From positions 4,216,001-4,280,000 of the forward strand of contig NZ_CP032869.1 in NCBI RefSeq assembly GCF_003576455.2: a stretch of 64,000 bases of DNA, in the 5' to 3' direction. This DNA is from Mucilaginibacter celer. Lineage in GTDB: Bacteria > Bacteroidota > Bacteroidia > Sphingobacteriales > Sphingobacteriaceae. The notes beneath the pieces are model-generated. The model was not told the origin of the DNA and searched no databases. It saw only the letters and a program-made list of their open reading frames with translations. Numbering within the stretch: the stretch's first letter is position 1; every line of letters starts with the position of its first letter. Position numbers and translations under genes: made by a program. Positions 8,503 to 15,950 of the stretch are shown here, in pieces.

Positions 8503-9495
8503 ATGAGTTGTAAGCCAATCCTGCTTCTATTATTCCTTGTTACTGCAAATATTGCTTTGGCTCAGCAACATAAGCCTGTACCGGTAATTTTTGATACCGA
8601 TATAGCAGGCGATTATGACGATGTAGGTGCTATGGCCCTGCTCCATGCCTTTGCCGATAAAGGCGAGGCCCACATTCTGGCCACCATTTCCAGCAACGCC
8701 TTCCAAACTACAGCCCCAACCATCAGCGTAATCAATACTTATTTTGGCAGGCCTGATATCCCGGTAGGCATCGTTAAAAAACCTAAACCTAATAAGGATT
8801 GCCAGCAGCAATGGGCGCAGGCAATCATCGCCAAATATCCCCACAAAATTAAATCGAACAGCGAAGCTTTAGAAGCGGTATCCCTTTACCGCAAAATACT
8901 GGCTGCCCAGCCCGATACCAGTGTTACCATAATCTCGGTAGGCTTTTTCACCAACCTGGCTGATTTGCTGGGTTCATCTGCAGATAAATACAGCAAACTG
9001 AACGGCCTGCAGTTGGTAAAAAAGAAGGTAAAACGGCTTGTTTCGATGGCGGCGGGCATTGGCCCGGATGGCAAAACTTTTAGCGAGTATAATGTAAATG
9101 TTGATGCATCATCATCGCAAAAAGTGTTTAATAACTGGCCGACAGAGTTTGTTTTAAGTGGCTTTGAAATTGGCGAAAAAATTTTGACGGGCATAACACT
9201 TATCAATAACCAATCGATACAGAACAGCCCTGTAAAAGATGCTTTTAAAATTGCTTTAACTAAAGATAAAAATACGGTGGGCCGTAATAGCTGGGACGAA
9301 ACCGCGGTGCTAACTGCCATACGCGGACCAAAGCCCTATTTTACCTACCGTAAACTTAATATGCAGATAAAAAACAATGGTACCGATGTGGTAATACCTG
9401 GCCAAAGGTTTTTATACCTCCGGTTTGCCAGACAACCGCAAGAAATTGCCAAAGCCATTGAGGAGTTAATGATGCATCAGCCGGTAAAAAAATAA
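8503..9495 (+). CDS. exported nucleoside hydrolase family protein
   Basis: 330 residues with a signal peptide (MSCK...ANIALAQ, about 20 residues). The Asp cluster PVIFDTDIAGDYDDVGA is the calcium-binding motif of inosine/uridine-preferring nucleoside hydrolases, which cleave the N-glycosidic bond of ribonucleosides. LLGS, the FSEYNVNVDASSS segment and the C-terminal SWDETAVLTAIRG segment fit the family. The signal peptide implies periplasmic action, as in related Bacteroidota proteins found in nucleoside or glycan scavenging. Single gene. Confidence 0.87.
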   Translation: MSCKPILLLLFLVTANIALAQQHKPVPVIFDTDIAGDYDDVGAMALLHAFADKGEAHILATISSNAFQTTAPTISVINTYFGRPDIPVGIVKKPKPNKDCQQQWAQAIIAKYPHKIKSNSEALEAVSLYRKILAAQPDTSVTIISVGFFTNLADLLGSSADKYSKLNGLQLVKKKVKRLVSMAAGIGPDGKTFSEYNVNVDASSSQKVFNNWPTEFVLSGFEIGEKILTGITLINNQSIQNSPVKDAFKIALTKDKNTVGRNSWDETAVLTAIRGPKPYFTYRKLNMQIKNNGTDVVIPGQRFLYLRFARQPQEIAKAIEELMMHQPVKK

Positions 9496-9572
9496 AAGAC
9501 CGGCAGGTTGTAAAAATACCTACTCATTGGTATATGTTTTTTTGTAAAATGATAGCACCTTAGTTTTAAATT

Positions 9573-9803
9573 ATGAACAAGTTTATTAAAATTCAGGAAT
9601 CCATTTTTGTTGAGAGGTGCATCGTTTGCGGCAGCCGCCCTATTATTGAGCAGGTGCCCGGCGGTAAATTTATAGTACGGTGCAAGGCAAATGCCGATCA
9701 TTACCCTTCAAAACCCGGCATGGTTGACATTGATGCCTGGAACAGGCATAACCATAAACCAGGAACTGACAACGATAATATCAGGCACCTGAAACAGGGT
9801 TAA
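9573..9803 (+). CDS. small zinc-ribbon-like protein (Lar-like)
   Basis: 76 residues. CIVCGSRPII gives one C-x-x-C knuckle, and a later single Cys (VRCKANADH) with His residues could complete metal binding. The ending DIDAWNRHNH resembles the 'A-I-x-A-W-N-x-R' tail of Lar-type restriction-alleviation and related phage-associated zinc ribbons. No phage genes are nearby, so the similarity is only suggestive. The stop lies 3 bp from the convergent YdcF-like gene's stop. Confidence 0.5.
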   Translation: MNKFIKIQESIFVERCIVCGSRPIIEQVPGGKFIVRCKANADHYPSKPGMVDIDAWNRHNHKPGTDNDNIRHLKQG

Positions 9804-9806
9804 CGC

Positions 9807-10556
9807 TTACTTAAACAAAACCGTAACGGTGTAACCTATCACTTCTTTAATATACATACCCCACCCGGCCATAGCACCTGCACTGGGCAACAAATCTTCG
9901 GGCGAAAAGGTGAAGTATCGGTTTGAAAAGTTACAGGCATAAGGAATAACATCAATACCCTGTTTTTTAAATATCATTAACGAGCGGCGCATGTGAAAAG
10001 CAGAGGTTACCAGCAAATATGGGCCCTTTAGCTTTTGCTGCTGTAGCAACTGTTTGGTAAAAGCGGCATTTTCTATGGTGTTGCGCGATTTATTTTCTAT
10101 CAGCAAACAACTATCCGGTACCTGTAAATCTTTATACTGCTGCCTGCTCCAATCGGCCTCCCGGTAAGCCGAAGGCATTAGTAAGCCATTACCACTGGTA
10201 ATTAGAATTTTGTTAGCCTTCCCCATCCGCTTTAAGCGCAGCCCCTGGATAAACCTGTCGGCCGCCATATTGAAAAAGCCGCTCCCCTTACCATCATCAG
10301 CACTAAAACCTCCCAGTACTATGGCGCAACTGTATTTTGCACCGGGTTTTATATCGGCCGAGCGGATGTCCCAGTTCCAGCTAAAGATATTAATGAGCAG
10401 CGAATTAGAAAATATATACAATATCACTATTCCCCAAATCAAAAATTTTCTTTTCCTTTTTGCGTTCTTTCCAAACAAGGCTATCAGTAAAAAAGCAAAC
10501 ACCCACAAAAGCAGGTTCATTAAAAAGGATAGTACTTTAGAGAATATAAAAAACAT
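9807..10556 (-). CDS. YdcF/SanA-like DUF218 membrane protein
   Basis: 249 residues. Two hydrophobic segments near the N-terminus (about residues 5-25 and 33-55) precede a DUF218 domain with the family pattern CAIVLGGFSADDG, ADRFIQGLRLKRMGKANKILITSG, ENKSRNTIENAAFT and LLVTSAFHMRRSLMIFKKQG. DUF218 proteins (YdcF, SanA, ElyC) sit in the inner membrane with a periplasmic or cytosolic Rossmann-like domain and are linked to envelope integrity. Single gene. Confidence 0.85.
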   Translation of the reverse strand: MFFIFSKVLSFLMNLLLWVFAFLLIALFGKNAKRKRKFLIWGIVILYIFSNSLLINIFSWNWDIRSADIKPGAKYSCAIVLGGFSADDGKGSGFFNMAADRFIQGLRLKRMGKANKILITSGNGLLMPSAYREADWSRQQYKDLQVPDSCLLIENKSRNTIENAAFTKQLLQQQKLKGPYLLVTSAFHMRRSLMIFKKQGIDVIPYACNFSNRYFTFSPEDLLPSAGAMAGWGMYIKEVIGYTVTVLFK

Positions 10557-10659
10557 AACTGGGCAATAGTTGCCCCAAATATAGAAGCTTTTAATAACGA
10601 TAGTAACAAACTGGCATTATCATTGTCATATATTCAAATAACAAAAAACAACTAAAACC

Positions 10660-10869
10660 ATGGGCTTTATAAAAACCATTGCCATAGGCGCAGCTGTTGC
10701 TTACGGCATCAATTACGTAACCAAAAAAGGACCCGACGGAAAATCGATCATCGATAACCTGGTGGATAACGCTCCCGACTGGGCCGATCGTGCAAAAAAA
10801 TATGGCGAACTTACTTTAGAGCAAATTGCCGTTCGCGCACAAAATTTCAGGGATAATACGAGGGGTTAA
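10660..10869 (+). CDS. small hypothetical protein with N-terminal hydrophobic segment
   Basis: 69 residues. A short hydrophobic stretch (IKTIAIGAAVAYGINYV) is followed by an amphipathic, charged helical part (SIIDNLVDNAPDWADRAKKYGELTLEQIAVRAQNF). This layout is reminiscent of the YtxH-type small stress proteins, but there is no decisive motif. The ORF is preceded by an AT-rich leader and has codon use like its neighbours. Confidence 0.5.
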   Translation: MGFIKTIAIGAAVAYGINYVTKKGPDGKSIIDNLVDNAPDWADRAKKYGELTLEQIAVRAQNFRDNTRG

Positions 10870-10942
10870 AACCCCTCTAAAATCTTTGCTTGTTAATAAA
10901 AACAACCTGATCACCTCATCACATCAGGGCCATCCCAAAATC

Positions 10943-11350
10943 CTACAGATCAAGGTTCAGGGTTTTCATAAGCCACTGTTCCCGGTATTGCTTGGGCGTT
11001 ATGCCCTCAAAGCGTTTAAAAAACTTGGTAAAGTTTGATGGATCGAAGGTTAGGCGACCGGCTATTTGGGCTACGCTTATCCTGTTTTCCTGCAGTAACG
11101 CTTTAGCTATCTCCATAATTTTCTCTTCAAAAAAGAAACAGGGATGCTTGCCGGTGGTGAGTTTAATGGTATTGCTCAGGTGAGTTGGATGGATGTGCAT
11201 CGCATCAGCAAAATCGCGAATCTCGTACATATCCGGCACACGGTTATTCATCACGTCATCAAGATGTTTGTCGATGGCTTTTAAATAATCGGCAGTAATC
11301 TCGTGCTGGCGGGCCAGGATCTTTTTCGGAATGGTGAGCGTTGCTTCCAT
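10943..11350 (-). CDS. short AraC-type DNA-binding protein
   Basis: 135 residues. The C-terminal two thirds is an AraC/XylS double helix-turn-helix: MHIHPTHLSNTIKLTTGKHP is the first HTH and RLTFDPSNFTKFFKRFEGITPKQYREQW the second with its signature. The N-terminal 35 residues are too short for a cupin-type effector domain, so this is a stand-alone DNA-binding unit whose control signal is not evident. It starts 9 bp after the amidase stop on the same strand, so it is likely the second gene of an amidase-regulator operon. Confidence 0.85.
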   Translation of the reverse strand: MEATLTIPKKILARQHEITADYLKAIDKHLDDVMNNRVPDMYEIRDFADAMHIHPTHLSNTIKLTTGKHPCFFFEEKIMEIAKALLQENRISVAQIAGRLTFDPSNFTKFFKRFEGITPKQYREQWLMKTLNLDL

Positions 11351-11359
11351 ATCACAAAA

Positions 11360-12994
11360 TTAACTAAACAAATCGGGCTTATATAATGGCGCTACCCGCT
11401 TTTTGGAAGCCTGCTCATAGGCATAAGCTAATTTAATGATCTCTCCTTCGTGGTAAGCAGTGCTGAAAAATGATAAACCAACCGGAAGCCCGTGCGCCGA
11501 ACCCATGGGCACCGTGATGTGCGGATAACCCGCCATTGCCGCCGGCCCCGAAAAGCCGAAACCGTTGTCATAATCGCCGTTTACCAAATCGATACATACA
11601 GCAGGCCCGTTGGTAGTACCAATAATCGCATCGAGTTTATATTTGGTTAGCATATCATCAATAACTTTTCGCGTGCCCAAATTGGTTTGTTTAACAGCAT
11701 CGACGTATTCTTTACTATTCAAATCGCCTTTGGCCTGGGCCAGTTCCATGGTTTCCTGTTTAAAAAAGGGCATGGCCTTGGCTTCGTTTTGCTTGTTAAA
11801 GGCAATTACATCGGCCAGGGTTTTAATTTTACTGTTGGCATTGGCAAAGTATTGGTTAAGGCCATCTTTAAACTCATACAGCAACACATTAAATTCATTT
11901 TTGCCGATATCTTTCATTTCATGATATAACTGCACTTCTACAACTTCGGCACCTTGTTTCTTTAGGGTTTCGATAGCCTCTTTTAATAAAGCCACAACAG
12001 CGGGGTTACCATCCAGGGCATTTTTCTCAACCCCAAGCCGTTTGCCTTTTAATCCGTTTGTATCTAAAAATTTGGTATAATCGGCTTCAACCTTGCCTTT
12101 ACTTGTTAATGTGGCCAAGTCGGCGGTGTCAATACCGGTAAGCAGTCCAAGTAATATGGCTGCATCTTTAACCGTACGGGCCATTGGGCCCGCGGTATCC
12201 TGAGTTTTTGAGATAGGAATAATACCCGACCGGCTCCATAAACCAACGGTAGGTTTAATGCCGACCAATCCGTTTACCGATGACGGAGAAACTATCGAAC
12301 CATCCGTTTCGGTACCAATACCTATTGCACATAAATTAGCGGCAACAGCTGTACCCGTGCCCGCGCTCGAACCACTTGGGTTTCTATCTAAAATATAAGG
12401 ATTTTTGGTTTGCCCTCCCCTGCTGCTCCAGGCACTGGTTGAATGTGTTGAACGGAAGTTTGCCCACTCGCTTAAATTGGTTTTGCCCAATATTACGGCA
12501 CCTGCTTCGCGTAGTTTATGTACAATAAAAGCATCCTGTTTGGCAAAGTTATCGGCCAGAGCCAATGATCCGGCTGTGGTATGCATATTATCGCCGGTAT
12601 TGATATTATCTTTTATAAGTACCGGGATGCCATGCAGCGGACCGCGAACTTTTTCTTTTTCGCGCTCCTTATCCATGGCATCGGCCATGTTCAAAGCGTC
12701 TTTATTCAGCTCGATGACTGAATTAAGCATGATCCCCTTTTTATCAATCTGGTCGATGCGTTTCAAATACAGTTCGGTAATAAGCCGTGAGGTAAACTGT
12801 TTCGACTGCATTTTTTGTTGCAGATCGGTTATCGTAGCCTCGCTTAACTCAAATATATCATCCCTCGCATTGGCTGTTGCCGTTGTATCAGCAGCCTGAT
12901 TTTCGGCCGATGGCTCGTTGCATGATGCTGCTACCAGTGTTGATATAGTTAACCCGGCTAACGAACCTGTTTTCAGGAAATTTCTTCTGTGCAT
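11360..12994 (-). CDS. exported amidase-signature family amidase
   Basis: 544 residues. The N-terminus MHRRNFLKTGSLAGLTISTLVAASC combines an RR-containing Tat-like motif with a possible lipobox Cys. The amidase-signature core has the catalytic Lys in PVLIKDNINTGD, the Gly/Ser-rich GSSAGTGTAVAANL, and the Ser pair in TETDGSIVSPSSVNGLVGIKPT. It should hydrolyse C-N amide bonds outside the cytoplasm; related Bacteroidota proteins are often named as Glu-tRNA amidotransferase A-like, but here export and isolation from gatB/C rule out tRNA amidation. Followed at 9 bp by an AraC-type gene. Confidence 0.88.
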   Translation of the reverse strand: MHRRNFLKTGSLAGLTISTLVAASCNEPSAENQAADTTATANARDDIFELSEATITDLQQKMQSKQFTSRLITELYLKRIDQIDKKGIMLNSVIELNKDALNMADAMDKEREKEKVRGPLHGIPVLIKDNINTGDNMHTTAGSLALADNFAKQDAFIVHKLREAGAVILGKTNLSEWANFRSTHSTSAWSSRGGQTKNPYILDRNPSGSSAGTGTAVAANLCAIGIGTETDGSIVSPSSVNGLVGIKPTVGLWSRSGIIPISKTQDTAGPMARTVKDAAILLGLLTGIDTADLATLTSKGKVEADYTKFLDTNGLKGKRLGVEKNALDGNPAVVALLKEAIETLKKQGAEVVEVQLYHEMKDIGKNEFNVLLYEFKDGLNQYFANANSKIKTLADVIAFNKQNEAKAMPFFKQETMELAQAKGDLNSKEYVDAVKQTNLGTRKVIDDMLTKYKLDAIIGTTNGPAVCIDLVNGDYDNGFGFSGPAAMAGYPHITVPMGSAHGLPVGLSFFSTAYHEGEIIKLAYAYEQASKKRVAPLYKPDLFS

Positions 12995-13205
12995 AAACGT
13001 TTAAATAAAAGGCATTACAAGTAACAAAATATTTAACTGTTTTGAAAGGCGCAGGGGTTTTGGGTTGTTAAATGTTACAAAGCAGCGAATTGAAAAATAA
13101 AAAACGGGTCACGCTTGTTTCAGCACCCCACTCGCTAAGTTTAAGCAAGGCAAGTGGGCACTGCATGTTGGATCCCAAATAAATTCGGGATGGCAATGTT
13201 TTGTT

Positions 13206-13904
13206 TCACTTTGATATCATCCCGGATATCACATTAATACTCAAAGCCACAATAGCTGTATTAAAAGCGAAAGAGATCAACCCATGCATCCAGGCCAGGC
13301 GACGGATGGAGCGTGAAGAGATTTCGACATCAGATACCTGGAAGGTCATGCCGATAACGAAGGAGAAATATACAAAATCGAGGTAATCGGGTTCTTCCAT
13401 ATCTCCCGGAAAATCAAGCCCACCCAAGGGTTTGGTTTTGCTGTCGTTATCCGGATCGGTAGTGTAATACATGTGGGCATACCTTAACGTAAAAATGGTA
13501 TGTACCAGCCACCATGATACGATTACCGAAGCCATGGCCAGCAAAACCCGGGCAGTTACCACAGCATCCGACTGGTTTTTGGTTGATAACAGCAAAAACA
13601 CTATAGCCAATAAGCTCATTAATGATGATACTATCACAAACAAAAATATCAGTGTGCGGCTCGAATCCTCGATACTTGCTATTCTGCGGATCTCGGCAGG
13701 ATTCGCGGTAAGGATAATTATCCAATCCATGATGATAACGGATAAGCCAAATGCCAGCCAGGTTGTAAGTGCAACTGTTGGAGCCGAAAAATGCGCCCAA
13801 CTAAAAAACAGCGTTACTGCTGCCGCCCCTAACGAAATAAGCAGGCGGTAATGGGCATCGAGACTGAAAAATACTTTTTTGTTTGTTTTTGTTTTGGAAG
13901 GCAT
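13206..13904 (-). CDS. DUF1345 family membrane protein
   Basis: 232 residues with about five hydrophobic segments: residues 15-35, 45-65, 85-110, 120-145 and 200-225. DUF1345 features are the VSWWLVHTIFTLRYAHMYY stretch, the acidic loop with LDFPGDMEEPDYLDFVYFSFVIGMTFQVSDVEI, and the terminal LISFAFNTAIVALSINVISG. The loop YLDFVYFSFVIGMTFQ resembles ion-channel pore-helix segments, but the family's function is not established. Single gene. Confidence 0.87.
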   Translation of the reverse strand: MPSKTKTNKKVFFSLDAHYRLLISLGAAAVTLFFSWAHFSAPTVALTTWLAFGLSVIIMDWIIILTANPAEIRRIASIEDSSRTLIFLFVIVSSLMSLLAIVFLLLSTKNQSDAVVTARVLLAMASVIVSWWLVHTIFTLRYAHMYYTTDPDNDSKTKPLGGLDFPGDMEEPDYLDFVYFSFVIGMTFQVSDVEISSRSIRRLAWMHGLISFAFNTAIVALSINVISGMISK

Positions 13905-13967
13905 ATCAATTCATCTACACCCTAAATATCATTATGTTTGGTGTAGATTGAATGAAGATACAAAACT

Positions 13968-14171
13968 TTAATCTTCTTCGTCGATAATCCAGGCTACACG
14001 CCCAACCTGGCCATCTTCCAGCTGCACTTTTATTCCGCGTGAGTGGTATGCGGCACTGGTGAGCAGGCGCTTTACAAAGCCACGGGTTAGGGTACCTGTG
14101 CGCTGATCTTTTTTTAGGATGATGTCAACCTCAAGGCCAGGGTAAATATCGCTTCTGTTTTGTCCGTTCAT
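13968..14171 (-). CDS. ywbE: YwbE family small protein
   Basis: 67 residues, full length for the family. The pattern GQNRSDIYPGLEVDIILKKDQRTGTLTRGFVKRLLT followed by RGIKVQLEDGQVGRVAWI is the YwbE (DUF2196) signature, a small beta-barrel-like (KOW/SH3-type) fold. Function unknown; cytosolic. It lies upstream of, and on the same strand as, the DUF1345 gene, with a 63-bp gap. Confidence 0.88.
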   Translation of the reverse strand: MNGQNRSDIYPGLEVDIILKKDQRTGTLTRGFVKRLLTSAAYHSRGIKVQLEDGQVGRVAWIIDEED

Positions 14172-14259
14172 GGCCGTTGATTTATTTGATTACGTTGATT
14201 ACGCTGATTGCTTTTTGTGATTAGAATGTTTTTTTTGATTTCACTGATTATCTACCCCC

Positions 14260-14355
14260 CGTCATTGCGAGGCACGAAGCAATCCCCGATGAGCAGAGCG
14301 GCTATGCAAAATTCGCCCTGTATAGTTTGGGATTGCTTCGTGCCTCGCAATGACG
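14260..14355. repeat. palindromic intergenic repeat, family A, copy 2
   Basis: Perfect 26-bp inverted arms (14260-14285 and 14330-14355; CGTCATTGCGAGGCACGAAG...) around a 44-bp centre that includes CGCCCTGTATAGTT, the reverse complement of the centre of copy 1. Relative to copy 1, T is replaced by C within both arms with compensation, so base pairing is conserved. Confidence 0.85.
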
Positions 14356-14377
14356 TTATCAAGTATATATTGTTTTC

Positions 14378-15712
14378 TTATTCAACCAAACCTTTTACAG
14401 CCTGCTCTACTTTTCCAAAATCAAAATTACCTATCAGCTTATCAAACGCTTCGGTAATCTGCTCGTTACCGAGGTTACCGATACTTCCTTCGTGAGTATG
14501 GTTCACCGTTTTATCAGGATTAAAGTTTCCTGCTTCAATAGCTAACCCTACCTGCTTATAAGCATCGCGGAATGGCGTACCGCTTAGGGTTAAACGGTTC
14601 ACTTCCTCAACGCTGAATAAATAAGCGTATTTAGCATCATCCAAAATATCGGTTTTTACAGTGATGTTTTGCAGCATGAAGGTTGCCATTTGCAGGCAGT
14701 GTTTCAAATCGGCAAAGGCAGGGAACAGCAGTTCTTTTAAAAGTTGAAGCTCGCGGTGATAGCCAGATGGCAGGTTGGTGGTCATCATGGCTACATCAGT
14801 TGGCAGGGCTTGTAAGCGGTTGCATTTGCCCCGCATAATTTCCCAAACGTCGGGGTTTTTTTTATGCGGCATGATGCTGCTGCCTGTTGTTAGCGCATCA
14901 GGGTAGCTTACAAACGAGAAGTTCTGGCTCAGGTACAGGGTTTGATCCATAGCCATTTTCGCCAGGGTAGCTGCTACTGTGGAGATAGCCTGCGCTATAA
15001 TACGCTCCGTTTTACCACGGCCCATCTGGGCGTAAACCACGTTATAATTTAGGTTATCGAAACCTAAAAGCTGCGTAGTTAAAGTACGGTTAAGCGGAAA
15101 CGATGAGCCATAACCTGCTGCCGAACCCAAGGGGTTTTTATTGGTGATGCGGTAAGCAGCTAAAACCAGCTCCAGGTCATCAACCAAACTTTCGGCATAG
15201 GCACCAAACCATAGGCCGAATGATGAGGGCATGGCTACCTGCAAATGGGTATAACCTGGCAGTAATACATCTTTATGTTTATCACTTAGTTCAATCAACA
15301 AGCGAAAAAGCGTTTCGGTACTTTCAACCAATTCCTGTAACTGGCTGCGGAAAAACAGTTTCAAGTCAACCAAAACCTGGTCGTTACGGGAACGGCCGCT
15401 ATGGATTTTTTTGCCGGCATCGCCAATGCGTTGGGTAAGCAGCAGTTCAACCTGCGAGTGAACATCTTCTACATGATCATCTATTTTGAAACCACCTTTG
15501 GCAATATCGGCATAAATATTTTTCAGTTCGCGCTGAACAAGTTCGAGGTCGGCATCGTCCATCAGGCCTACGCTTTGCAGCATACGGGTGTGTGCTAATG
15601 ATCCTAAAACATCAAAAGCGGCCATTTGCTCATCAAATTCACGGTCGCGGCCAACAGTAAAATTCTCAACCAGTTGGTTAACATTGGTAGTTTTTTGCCA
15701 TAACTTGCTCAT
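14378..15712 (-). CDS. argH: argininosuccinate lyase
   Basis: 444 residues, close to the usual length. Fumarase/aspartase superfamily fold with the signature GSSIMPHKKNPDVWEI near residue 277 carrying the catalytic Ser loop. Further conserved segments are HSGRSRNDQV, LLPGYTHLQVAMP with the catalytic His, and NPLGSAAGYGSSFP. It cleaves argininosuccinate to arginine and fumarate, the last step of arginine synthesis, in the cytosol. No other arg gene is in the window, so it stands apart from an arg operon. Confidence 0.95.
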   Translation of the reverse strand: MSKLWQKTTNVNQLVENFTVGRDREFDEQMAAFDVLGSLAHTRMLQSVGLMDDADLELVQRELKNIYADIAKGGFKIDDHVEDVHSQVELLLTQRIGDAGKKIHSGRSRNDQVLVDLKLFFRSQLQELVESTETLFRLLIELSDKHKDVLLPGYTHLQVAMPSSFGLWFGAYAESLVDDLELVLAAYRITNKNPLGSAAGYGSSFPLNRTLTTQLLGFDNLNYNVVYAQMGRGKTERIIAQAISTVAATLAKMAMDQTLYLSQNFSFVSYPDALTTGSSIMPHKKNPDVWEIMRGKCNRLQALPTDVAMMTTNLPSGYHRELQLLKELLFPAFADLKHCLQMATFMLQNITVKTDILDDAKYAYLFSVEEVNRLTLSGTPFRDAYKQVGLAIEAGNFNPDKTVNHTHEGSIGNLGNEQITEAFDKLIGNFDFGKVEQAVKGLVE

Positions 15713-15732
15713 GGTGCAAATGTATAAATTAT

Positions 15733-15856
15733 CTGAACTGTCTTATTTTGTCTGAACCGTAATTAAACGAATTAATTGAATTTATTGAATTTGCTTGGCA
15801 TTCTGCCTATTCCTTCATTCTATAAATTCGAGTTCAGACAAAATAAGACAGTTCAG
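15733..15856. repeat. inverted-repeat element, family B, copy 2 (MITE-like)
   Basis: Perfect 25-bp terminal inverted repeats (15733-15757 and 15832-15856, beginning CTGAACTGTCTTATTTTG) enclose 74 bp of AT-rich DNA with TAAACGAATTAATTGAATTT. The inner sequence resembles the arms of the 34270-34343 element. It sits between argH and the divergent GH78 gene. Confidence 0.8.
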
Positions 15857-15950
15857 GATGCCAATCCCAACCCATCCTGTTAACATTGTTAATTGTGACA
15901 ACATATCATAGGCTTTGGCCAATATTGTATAAACCGCTATCTTAACCAGC

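Noticed and set aside
15879..15892. TTAAC-ATT-GTTAA upstream of the rhamnosidase gene as a fourth member of the palindrome regulon
   Set aside because: The spacer is three rather than four bases, and the 22-bp spacing, GATGTTTG box and hairpin are all missing.
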